From Microstegium vimineum (Eukaryota > Streptophyta > Magnoliopsida > Poales > Poaceae): a DNA stretch of 64,000 nt. The stretch lies in the NCBI GenBank assembly GCA_022036555.1, contig CM039123.1:10851217-10915216 (forward strand). Direction: 5' to 3'. Positions 24,128 through 36,200 of the stretch are shown piece after piece (the first letter of the stretch is position 1; each line of letters starts with the position of its first letter). Below the pieces are notes generated by a model. It did no database searches, was not told the origin of the DNA, and saw only the letters and a list, made by a program, of their open reading frames with translations. A program made the position numbers and the translations under genes.

Positions 24128-24282
24128 TTAAGAGACACCTTTGTCTGGTAACTCACAAGCAGCCATGCGATTCATTGACTTCACCTGCCCGAGCACCTCG
24201 GCTACTGTTCTGCATCGGCATTGCTTCCCTGGACGAATGACATCCCCATAGACAGCCATCTCAATTATATCTAGCTCCTGAT
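24128..24282 (-). CDS. HNH gene exon 3
   Basis: A 155-nt exon after acceptor CTGAACAG. It completes an Asp codon, encodes QELDIIEMAVYGDVIRPGKQ onward and stops at TAA (24130-24128). It ends in a short, probably flexible tail. Confidence 0.88.
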
Positions 24283-27200
24283 CTGTTCAGAGATTGAGTA
24301 ATAATACAATTCTAAATCAGACTGAATATACAATGGCACCTCTGTGCATAAACTCTCTTTCCTTCCTTAATTGAGAGGCAGAGCTCCTGCCAAGTTCTTT
24401 AAAAAAAGACTGAATATACAAGAACATTTCACACATAAATTTAAGTTTCGGATTGACTACCCAATCAAGGTATATGTATATGCATATAAAAGTTAAAGAT
24501 ATACAAACTAAATAAGGAGCTCCAATGATCCAATATGTTGGACCAATGAATTTGTTCCAATATGCTGGCACACAAACTTTAGAAAAAAGATTCCTATCTG
24601 TCAGGGGCCTCAATATAGGCCACCTTGCCGGGCCAAGCGAGGCCAGGAAGAGGCCCTGGCTGGCCGCGACCCTGGCCAACCAGGCGGCAAGGGGCGCGCA
24701 CGACCAGCGAGAGGCGGCATCCACCGCACAGCCGATCCCTCCCCACCAAAGAGTCCAAAATAGATGGGAACTAAAAGAAGATTTGTAATAAATAGAAATA
24801 GAATTTGTTTAAGAAATAAGATTGGAAAGGACAATCCAAATCTATGAGGACTCCTCTAGTTTGACTGAGATCCAAGTCCTCTAATGGAGACTAAATATAG
24901 GGGGCAAGGTAACCATTTCAATCTTAGGGGTCGTTTGGAACACAGGATTTCTAAAGGAATTTCAAAGGAATCGAGTGAAAGAATGTAAGGGATAGTTCTA
25001 TTGATCGCATCGGTTACATATTTATACAACCTCTGCACACATGCAGCCGCACACGCGACACACACATGCAACCGCACGGTGCCTAGTCTAATACATGCAA
25101 TCACACATTGCTTAGTCTAACACTCCCCCACAGTTTTAACTGGGAGCACCGCGAACATTAAGACTGGACCTAAACTCCGTGAAGACTGATGTCGGCAGAC
25201 CTTTGGTGAAGATGTCGGCGTACTGAGACGTAGTGGGAACGTGCAGGACGCGTGCTTCACCGAGGGCGACTCGCTCTCTCACGAAGTGCAAATCAATCTC
25301 AATATGCTTGGTCCGCTGGTGCTGGACAGGATTGCTGGAGAGGTAAACAGCACTGATGTTATCACAATAGACCACGGTAGCACGGCGAAGAGGATGATGA
25401 AGCTCTTGCAGTAGTTGTCGTAACCAGCAGGCTTCAGCAACGCCGTTTGCCACAGCTCGATACTCCGCCTCAGCACTGGACCTGGACACTGTAGGCTGAC
25501 GTTTAGATGACCACGAGATGAGATTGTCCCCGAGAAACACCGCATAGCCAGAAGTGGACTTGCGCGTGTCAGGACAGCCCGCCCAATCTGCATCTGTGTA
25601 GACAGTCAGATCTACTGGTGAGGTCCGGTGAAGATGAAGACCAAGATCCAAGGTACCCTAAAGGTAGCGAAGAATGCGCTTCATAGCGCACAGATGAGGC
25701 TCCCGGGGGTCATGCATGTAGAGGCACACCTGCTGGACAGCATAAGCAATATCTGGACGAGTAAAAGTGAGATACTGAAGAGCACCAGCAATACTGCGGT
25801 AGGAGGAGGGGTCGGTGACGGCAACTCCATCGGCAGAAAGCTTGGAATGAGTATCCACAGGTGTGCTGCAAGGCTTGCAGCTAAGCATACCAGCACGGTC
25901 AAGAATGTCCAGAATATACTGACGCTGGGAGAGGAACAGGCTGTCACTCTGACGCTGCACACTGACGCCGAGGAAGTGGTGAAGAGCCCCCATATCTGTC
26001 ATAGAGAATTCTTGGCGGAGAGCATGGATGATCTGCTGCAAAAAACTCGTAGAGGAGGCTGTAAGAACAATGTCATCAACATAGAGAAGCAAGAATGCCA
26101 CATCAGTACCCCGGCTGTATATGAACAGAGAACTGTCAGTCTTCGCCTCAACAAATCCGAGAGAAGTGATATGACTTGCGAAGCGATGATGCCAGGCTCG
26201 GGGTGCTTGCTTCAAACCGTAGAGTGACTTGTTCAACCGGCACACATAATCTGGGCGGGAGGTGTCAACAAAACCGGCAGGCTGAACACAATATACTGTC
26301 TCATTCAGGATGCCATGGAGAAATGCATTCTTCACATCAAGCTGATGAATAGGCCATGAATGAGAGAGTGCCAGAGTAAGAACTGTGCGGATGGTTGCTG
26401 GTTTGACCACTAGGCTGAAAGTCTCATCATAGTCGATACCTGGACGCTGTGTGAAGCCGCGGAGTACCCAACGAGCTTTGTAACGGTCCAGAGAGCCATC
26501 AGACTTGAACTTGTGACGAAACACCCATTTCCCAGTAACAAGGTTGACACCGGACGGTCGAGGCACCAGGGTCCATGTGTCATTAGCCTGCAGAGCATCA
26601 AACTCATCCTGCATTGCACGGCGCCATGCGGGGTCAGTCAGGGCAGTACGGACTGAGGAAGGCACAGGGGACAGCGGTGCCGCGTGAAGGTTGAGACGGT
26701 CAACGGGCTGCCGGATGCCGTCCTTGCCGCGTGTGCGCATGCCGTGTGCGTTGACGACAGGTGCTTGCTGGAGAGGAACTGTGGCGGTGGTGCGGCCGGC
26801 TGGGCGCCCGGCGCCACTGGCAGCAGCCTGGGACGGACCGTCCGCAGGGGCAGTGGCACTAGGCGCGGTCGAAGCGGGGCCACCAGCAGCACCCGTGGCC
26901 GGCTCAGCTGGAGAGGAGCCGTGGCCGCCCGTGGCCAACGCGCCGTGGCCGCCCGTGGCCGGCGCGCCGTGGCCGGCGCGCCGTGGCCGCCCGGGGCTGA
27001 GGCGGTGGGGTCGAGGCCGCCCGTGGCCAGAGAGTCGGTATGACCCCCCGGAGCAGCATCTATGCCGCCGGGGAGGCGGGTACCTGCAAGCACAGCTCTT
27101 GCGCCATCGGGCGAAGAGGAATCATCAGCATCCAAAAACTCAAGTGTGGTGTGGTCCTGGGGGAAGAGGACATATCGGCGAAGGGGAAAACCGTCTCATC

Positions 27201-30200
27201 GAAGGTGACATGGCGAGAGATGATGATACAGTTTGTGTGAAGATCAAGACACCGATAACCCTTATGATCAGTGGAGTATCCCAGGAACACACACAGAGTG
27301 GATCGAGGTGAAAGTTTATGCGGAGCTGTGGATGATAGGTTGGGATAGCAGGCACAGCCAAAAACGCGTAAGTGATCATATGTAGGCTGCGTGCCATATA
27401 GGGAAAAGAAAGGAGTGAGGCCGTCGAGGGTTTTAGTGGGGTGACGATTGAGAAGATATGTTGCAGTGTGCAAGGAGTCAGCCCAATAAACGGGAGGAAG
27501 ACTAGCCTGAAAAAGAATGGAGCGCACAATATTATTTATAGTGCGAAGAATGCGCTCGGCCCGCCCATTTTGCTGTGAAGTGTAAGGGCAGGACATGCGA
27601 AGAACGACTCCATGAGTGAGGAAGAACGTGCGGGCCGAAGAATGGTCGAATTCACGGCCGTTGTCGCACTGGACTGCCTTGATGGAGGAGCCGAACTGCG
27701 TACGCACATAGGAAAAAAAGTGAGTAATGGCACCAAACGTGTCGGATTTGAGGCGTAAAGGAAACGTCCAAGTGTAGTGTGTGCAGTCATCTAAAATAAC
27801 AAGATAATATTTGTAGCCAGACACACTAACAACTGGGGATGTCCAAAGATCACAATGGATTAAATCAAAGGCGTGCGAGGCACGAGAGTTTGACATGCTA
27901 AAAGGAAGGCGCACATGGCGACCAAGCTGACAAGCGTGGCAAATATGAGTATCATGGCGCTTATTACATGGAATAGCATTGGAACTAATGAGCGTGGACA
28001 AAGCCTCATAACCGATATGACCGAGACGACGATGCCATAGAGTGGTGGAAGATGCAGCAGCAGTGAGGGCAGTGGTGCTGGATGGCGTGAAGAACGGGTA
28101 AAGGTCTCCCGTGCTATTGCACCTGGCGATCACGCTCCGTGTCTGAAGATCCTTCACAGAAAGGCCGAAGGGATCAAACTCAATGGAACAATTATTATCA
28201 GTAGTAAACCGGCGAACTGAAATCAGATTCTTAATAATGTTTGGAGAAACTAAAACATTAGAAAGAACTAGAGGACGCCCAGTGTTCGAAAAAGAGTGTG
28301 ATCCAACGGAAGTAACGGGAAGTAAGTTCCCATCACCAACAATGATAGATGAAGGATGCGATGACGAGGGAGGGTGAGAGGTGGTGAGTATACCGGCGTT
28401 GTTGACCATGTGGGAGCCAGCGCCCGAGTCAGCATACCATTCGCCCGTGCCGGGAGGGGAGAGCGTCATGGTGCTGAAGTTGCTGGCGAGCGAGGACGTG
28501 TCGAAGCTGCCTCCATGCATGGGCGTCCACGGCTGCTGCTGCTGTGGTGGCGGCGGGGCGACGTGATAGCCAGGCGCCCCGTAGCCGTAGCCGGATGGTG
28601 CGCCGAAGCCTGGTGGCAGGCCGAAGCCGGGTGGAGCGGCCTGGTAGCCGTGCGGCGCCTGCTGCTGCTGCTGCACGGCCATGTACCCTGCAGCAGGCGG
28701 TCTGTACATCGGCCCCGGAGCGGGCGGTGGCCAGTACGCCCAGGGCTGGTACTGCGCCGGCGGGCGCTGGTGTTGCCCGTGCGGCGCCTGCTGCTGCTGC
28801 TGCCCGCCCTGCTGCTGCTGCTTGTTGCGTCCGCGACGGCGTCCGGAGCGGCCGCCCTGGTTGCCGTTGCCTTGGCCGGTGGGCGCGCCGCCCTGGTTGC
28901 GGCCAGGAGGAGCAGGGCCGCCGGCAGGGGGGCGCCATGCGGTGTTGGTGGAGCCCGTGGCCGCAAGGAGCGCCGGTGCGCCCGCGGCCGGCGTGGTGCT
29001 GCTGGAGGACGTGCCGGCGTCGCCGGCGAAGTCGTTGAGGTCGATTTCCTCGAGGAGCAGCAGGGTTCTCGCCTCCGAGAAGCTGGGGAACGGCTGTCGC
29101 AGCTTGATGTTCGTCACCATGGGGCGGAACTTCTCGCTGAGGCCGCGCAGCAGGGTGAGGACGAGGGTGCGGTCGCCAACGGGGTCGCCAAACTCGCGAA
29201 GAGAGGCGGCCATCGTCTCGAGGCGTCGGCAGAAGTCCGTGATGGAGGAGGAGCCTTGCTTGACGGTGCGGAACTCGGCGGACAGCAAGAGGGCGCGCGA
29301 CTCGCGCTGCCCGAGGAACTCGTCCTCCAGATGTACCCATGCGACCCGCGCGTTGGGCTCTTTCAACATCGTGGACTGCTGCAGGTCGGGGTTGATGGTG
29401 CCGTAGATCCACGTGAGGACGGTGCAGTTCATCTGCAGCCACGCCGGGCGATCATCGTTGACCACATCGGTGAGGACGTGATCGGTGAGGGCATATTTGC
29501 CCAAGACGACGAGGAAGAGGGCGCGCCACTGGGTGTAGTTGTTGGCGACGCGATCCAGGACGACGGGCACGAGCACCTTGATGTTGAGGACAGCGATGGC
29601 GGCGGCGTGGACGTCGGCGTACTTGGCCTCGTACTCGTCGAGGGCCTTGGCGCGGGAGGCGGTCGCGCTGCTCCTGGGCCTCCCGGGCGGCGCGCTCAGC
29701 CGCGGTCTCCGCCATGGTTGGGGTAGAGGCAGGAAACCGGCGGCGGGCGGACGGATCGGGTCGTGGCGGCGCGGACGGACCGTGGCGGCGTGGACGGATC
29801 GGTCGTGGCGGCGCGCGACGTGGCGACGGGATCGGCGGCCAGCGCGGATGGACCGGTCGGCGGCGCGATCAGAACTCACGGCGTCGGACGGACCGTGGCG
29901 GCGCGCGACGTGGCGACGGGATCGGCGGCTGGCGCGGATGGATCGGTCGGCGGCGCGATCAGAACGCACGGCGTCGTGGCGGCGCACGTGTGGTACTCCG
30001 GCGAGCCTTGGCCCAGCGACGGAGGGAAGGCACGGCGCAGGGGCGCGCGTGCGGCCGGCGAGCGCGAGGCCCAGCGACGGCGAGGCCGCGTCGGTCGTGA
30101 GGACCGGCGGCGTGTAGGGCTGCGGAAGCGGGGATCGTAACCCTCTGTGATACCATGAAAGAATGTAAGGGATAGTTCTATTGATCGCATCGGTTACATA

Positions 30201-33200
30201 TTTATACAACCTCTGCACACATGCAGCCACACACGCGACACACACATGCAACCGCACGGTGCCTAGTCTAATACATGCAATCACACATTGCTTAGTCTAA
30301 CATCGAGTTCCTTTGTTTTGCTCACGTCATGCACCGTTTGGAACGGAGGAATCAGGCTCCCGGTTCCTTTGGAAAGGAAAGTTTGGATTCACAAAACACA
30401 GGAATGAAAACATCAGTCCAAATCAATGTTTTCGCTGAAGTCCGAGGCATGCGAGTGAATCGGACGGGAGAAAGACGCAACAAGAAGAAAAGAGAAGCGA
30501 AAATCAATGTGACTATCAAATTAATTTCAACAAATCAAAACCTCTGTTGCAAATAAAAATTAAAAAAGGATCGGAGAAATCAAACGTATCTTCGCAAATA
30601 AGAATCAAAACACAAGAGGATCAAGACAGGGCAAATAGATCGATTTCCTGCCGGCGTAGACGCCTAGTGCGACGACATCGAACACCCCTGACGAGAGTGA
30701 CGAGCCTCCATGCTTGCCGCAAGCGTGCCATCAAGCGATTTGCGGTTGCCACCTATAGCCGCTATCCCTCCTTCCCTTGCTGCACGCCTGGGCGGCCTGG
30801 CTCCTTGCCTAGATGAGGATGAGGCCATGCTCTTGTTCGTGCGTGGAGAACGATGGGCCAAAGATTGGATAAGAACGGTGGTGTGTGGTCAATGTAGCTA
30901 GACTAAGTCCATAAACCAGGTGACCCTACCGTAAAGAGTCTCCTTCTACGTACATGTGCATGTCGAGTCTATTAAGACTACTGCTATGTGCCTCTAATAT
31001 TTTATTATTAGTCTTAATTCTTATATTCCCTTACTCACAATTCCTGCGTTCCAAACAGCTCATTCAATTCCTTTCATGTGTTTTTCAATCCTCTGTTTTC
31101 AGACTACATTCATATTCCTTTCCTGTGTTTCCTGTATTTCCTTCCATTCCTCTGTTTTGCGTTCCTTCGTTCCAAACACGCCCTTAAGCAGAAATAGAGC
31201 AATTGCTCTCACATGCCTCTCTCTCCTCTTCCTGCGTCTCTCCCCTCTCGTGTCTGCCCCTGTCCTAGCCGCCACTGCTGCCCCTGTCCCAGCAGCAGCC
31301 ACCCCCCATGCCGGCCGCAGCAGCCGCAGCCCCTCCCCCGAGCAAGGCTGTGACACCTGGTATCAAGAGACCAGAGCGATCCTATGGGCAACAATACCAT
31401 GACAACGGACATGAATGCGTGGCTCGATCCCCTCGCCGCCGAATTCACCAATCGGATGGAGAAGGTGGAGTACCTCGCCAGCATCAACGCTCGCCTAAGC
31501 ACCATGGAGTATAAAGGCTCCAAGGAGGACGCCAGCACTGCAGCCACAGCCAAGGTGAAGCGAGATCACAAGACCGAGATCAAGGAGCTCGAGGTGCAAA
31601 CAGAGAGCAATGGAGTTAGCGGGACACACTTTTCCTCAAGAAGATGGAAAGCTTTAAAAAACGTCAAGCACCCAGAGATCGGTAACGAACAATTTGTTCG
31701 TCAGCCTGCTACCATAGACGATGCCCAAGGCACCCTTGCCTCCAGAGTCCCCGCTCCAATCCGTAACGCCGGAATCATCCCTAGTTCCTCAACCCATCTA
31801 CAACAAGCTGCCGTTCCCCACGTACGACAGCAAGGCGGATCCACTGCCATGGCTCCCCGCTACTAATAACTCTTCAAAGGGAAACAAACATACAAGGACA
31901 AGACAATCAGGCACACAACTTTTCATATAACAGGTGGAGCACAGCTATGGTACATGTGCCTAACAAAGGCTCAGCCTACTGGGAACACTTCGTCCACTGC
32001 ATCGACAAGCACTTCGGTCCACCAACAACCGACTCAGGTGCGAGCGAGCCATGGCCGGGCGAAGGAGCCATGGTACACCTGACACCCACTCCACCAACGA
32101 GACTGACATGACACTGTGCCGACAAACAATGAGCTACATCCTAATGAGTGCCGACAACCAGGTATACAACTTTCAGAGGGCCCCATAGGGTCATGCAGAC
32201 ACTCTCCCTTGACGCTGCCATCCGAAGGTCCATCCTCACCAAGGCGCGAGAAGCACATGGACAAACAACCGACTCAGGAACATACAACTAGTACATCTTC
32301 GGCTACATTGGCAGCTGCCAGTACTGCTTTGAGTTCACCGTCAATGACACACATGACGCATCACCCAATGGGTGACAAACTAGCCCACCTCGTCATACGC
32401 TTAGAGGTGATACCCTGTGGAGGCGACCTTCCCCAGATGGCAACGATAATTGGACAATGATCCAGCACGAGGACATGTTGAGCAGAGAAGGGGGTGGGAG
32501 ATGTCATGGGCCTAAATATAGGCCACCCAACCAGGCCAAGTGAGGCCCTAGGCGGCCGTACCCTGGCCAACTACGTCGTCAGGGGCTCGCGCGACTATGG
32601 AGATGCAACATCCACCGCTCTACCGATCCCTACCTACCCAGATGGGTTCAAAATAGATGGGAATTAAAAGGGAGATTTGGAATAAAAAGAAATAGAGTTT
32701 GTTTAGGAAATAAGATTGGAAAGGAGAGTCCAAATTTATAAGGATTCCTCTAGTTTGCTTGAGATCCAAGTCCTCTAGGGACTACAAATATAGTGGCCAA
32801 TGTAACTGTTTCAATCTTAAGCAGAAATTTAGCAATTGCTCTCCCCTACTTCTCTCTCCTCTTCCTGTGCCTTTCCCCTCCATGCGCCAGCGCTTGCCCC
32901 TGCTCTAGCCGCCGCTGCTGCCCCTGTGACAGCAGCAGCCACTGCTGCTACCCCATGCCAGCAGCAGTAGGCATGCATCAGCATGCTTTTGGCCACAGTG
33001 AAGCATAACCAAGATCCTAATCATTGACATTTAAGATTAAATGGAAAGTACTAATGTCACTGAAAAAGAAAAACAATCCAAGTTATGACATTCAACTTGG
33101 GTACATACACTGCCTTCTATAAAAGTCGCACCAGAGAATGAGATAACGAATATGAAGACAGGACAAGGCCCAAAAAGAAGTGGACAACTACACACATAGA

Positions 33201-36200
33201 TTAACTATCAGCTAAACAAATAAAGCTGTGCATGCTTATATCTGTATGTCATGTGACAATTTCCTTTAAATATTCTAAATCACCTAATCAATAATGAGAT
33301 CCCCTATTCATTACAATGAAGCTGCTGTAGTTCCAGGTAAAGAACCATCATGTGAACTTAAACAGAAATACTACCATTTAGCACAGTTAATATATTTTCA
33401 AATATTGAATATTTGAATTAAATGTTTCTACCCTTCCTCTATTAGAATGTTTTCTATATGCCATATATTTCTCTGCCATCGACAGATTTAAATGTAAAAC
33501 ATAATTATAAATTAATATCAATTTGTTGCTGGGAGGAAGATATGCTAATGATAGTATTCAAATTGCTGTTGTTTCTAGTCGTGCTCAATAGCAAGCCAAT
33601 ATTTCAAGACCACAATTGAAACAAAAAAAAAATATTCACTCACCAGTAAACTTAATATCACAGGAAAAACCCCGCATCTCTGCTTGCTCTACCCATGCTT
33701 TATCAGATTTGGAGCGGTTCACCCTAGTCTGGAGGATCTGACAGTTCTCAACAGTGGATTCTCCTCCTAAAACAAATTATTAAACCACAAAGCTGGTCAC
33801 TGTTTGATGATGCTGCAGCAGTAAGGTGCTGAGCAGTATTCATGTGAGACCATCCGCACAATATTATATGAAAATTATATATAAAAATAGTTATTTAGTA
33901 GTTAAGCAGGCTTATTTCCCTAAAGGTGCAATACATGTATCTAGGATAAATTTCCTTCAACTTAAAAATGATTTCTTACAGATCCATCACTATAAACTGA
34001 TAGCAGCATCCATTATTAATCAAGGATGAGTAAATGCCAACTTAGTGAGTAAAAATGACAGGACAAGGATATAATCGTACCAATATATTGTCAGCCTTTG
34101 TTCTTTCTGAACCAGCTTTGTATTTGAATGCATGAATCTCATAAAAGTAAAAAAAAAATCCAAAGATCCTAAGTCCTCATTTGGCAACTAGAAATACGGG
34201 TCAGATGAGAACGTTTCACTCGAGAATCACTAGAAACATTTCTCATTTTTATGCTTAGCAAGGAGAAACAGCAGTTAGCTGGTTTGCATGATTCTGATTC
34301 TTGCCCTACTTCTATATTAGCAACCATAATTTTCTAGTTAATTCTTTTTTATCTGCTTTACCTTTAGGTGAAAAGGTTGGTGTCTGAAATTTAATAATAA
34401 TATCAAAACAAAATGCAAAAACTAGATATGCATCAATCCCAGGTCCACTTCAGAAATGTGCCATTCTATATGTGATAGATTTGAGTATAATACGACCAAG
34501 TTGTGCAAAACTGACAATTGATGTGATAGACTTGAGTATAATGTGACCAAGTTGTGCAACTGACAATTGCAAGCTAATCTACTGCCAACAAAATGCATAT
34601 ATGTCCTGCTGGGAGAATTAATGTTTTAATCAAGGTAATAGTAACAGTAGAAAGATTTAGTGAGAATAGCTCAAATTCTCAGCAAAAAGCAACCAGACAA
34701 GATGGACTCACATACGTAGCAGCATTTATGCTTTATGTTACTATGCTCGCTGTGGAAGTGTGGATTGCTTCAATAGAGTGCGTGTATGCCTAAACAACTG
34801 ACCTACTATGACACAAATGGATCTGAGATGATGAAATGTAGATCTAACCTTATGTAAATACATCGGCACCATTTCAATAGACATAACTATTAGATTATAC
34901 TTCATGTGATTGTAATACCCGTGGCCACCGGCGAATAACCAGAGACGTGAGCATGACAACGCAACCACACATGATAGGATGGAGCAAGGAAGGATTTCCC
35001 TGGCTCCGTATGTTATTTTGTTTTCTTCATCGATAAGTGTTCTTCCAATACATGCTCTGCATATAAGCAGGAGTTGGTCCTTACCAGTAGGTCTCACACG
35101 CGCTTAACTCCCACTAACAGAAGGACATGCAATATGTTTGAACTTAACATTGTTACAATGATCTTACTCTTCATGTCTCCTATTTTGATGTCGCTGCCTG
35201 AGTTGTACAGTGACCAAAGCATAGTACTGTTCCAAATATGTGCAAGTTCATAAGTGAATAAAAATGGTGCTTGGATATGACCAAAATGAACAAAAGTTCA
35301 AGATATCAAACCTCCTAATGCTTCTAGCAGGAGATTCCATCAGTGCACCGTTCCAATCACAAACAACATCAAACTGATCACTCTACAAAAGACTAATGTG
35401 TGATCGCAGGATGACTAAACCCATTATCCTCCTTAAGGGCTTGTTCGTTTGGGCCAGGATTGTGGCCTAACCCGTGTGGCTCACGCGGACAGGATAGAAA
35501 CCCAGACCATGGGGAAACAGATGTTTGGTTAAGCCTGGTCAGGGTTGTAACTCGGCCCATCCCATCGAAGTTTCCTCACCCTGGGCCAGGAACTCACCCC
35601 TGTGTGCGACCTCGTGGAAGCAAACCCAGGGTCCATGATGACTATGCCGCTGCGATAGGAAGAGTTGGGGTCACGTAGCAGGCGACAGAGCAAAGCAACA
35701 AGACAAGGTAAGCAGCAGCGGTGAGGCGGCTGACATCCCCTTGGGCAGTGACTTTCTTGACGGTAAGCACATAGCATCTTTTTGTTTCTATCTGATCTCA
35801 TGTCTAGGGTTCTTGCAATTGAATGGTGTTCATGCTTGTTGTAGATTCTAAGCTTCACACACTGATTCGGCACCTGCTGGTGGCCAGGCGGCCACCCACG
35901 CAGGTGTTGCTTGATGGGTTGATGGATTTGGTATTGGATTTTGTAGGTTTATATGCACCAACCAATTGAAACTAAAAGCTTTCAGCACTGGAGATGCTCA
36001 ATTGAAGCTAGAATCTTCTACTTATGCTATTATATCCAATCTGATGACATGTCCATCTTAGTACTTGGTTAACATTGAATTTTAGTGTCAGGCTCTGCAG
36101 TTGTACTGATATTAGAAAGGAAACAGAGATATCCTGTGGCAGTAAACAATTTTGGAGAAAATGGCAGTTTTACTGATATCATGCCTCATTTAGATTCATT

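Larger units (their letters stand above)
24976..30302 (-). mobile_element. Ale-type Copia retrotransposon 1
   Basis: Complete element with 147-bp LTRs (24976-25122, 30156-30302) that differ at one position in my reading, flanked by TSD TCGAG (24971-24975, 30303-30307). On the minus strand the primer site TGGTATCACAGAGG follows the 5' LTR directly and the purine tract GTGGGGGAG precedes the 3' LTR. The near-identical LTRs mean a recent insertion. It sits in the Tourist element inside HNH intron 2, in the same orientation as the gene. Confidence 0.93.
24927..31183. mobile_element. Tourist (PIF/Harbinger) element, split by Copia
   Basis: Its ends GGGGTCGTTTGGAAC and GTTCCAAACACGCCC are inverted repeats flanked by TTA on both sides (24924-24926, 31184-31186). 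The 3' LTR of the host Gypsy element shows the unoccupied site (tttcaatcttaagcag) near 32816, which proves the borders. Without the Copia insertion it is about 925 bp. It has no transposase gene and would need one in trans. Confidence 0.85.
24599..32968 (+). mobile_element. Deleted Gypsy element in HNH intron 2
   Basis: The 5' LTR is 24599-24926 plus 31187-31355, split by a Tourist element. The 3' LTR starts at 32502 and is readable to about 32968, with its last part diverged or lost. Both LTRs share ggcctcaatataggcc-like starts, gaaataagattggaaagga, and tttcaatcttaagcagaaat. A tRNA-Met-type primer site (tggtatcaagag) follows the 5' LTR at 31358, and a purine tract (agaagggggtgggaga) precedes the 3' LTR. 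Only a gag-like fragment and a last-exon-like stub remain between, so the element is non-autonomous. It is antisense to the HNH gene. A matching TSD was not found. Confidence 0.75.

Noticed and set aside
28374..29726. 450-codon plus-strand frame
   Set aside because: It is antisense to Copia 1 gag and protease; the real coding strand has recognisable domains.
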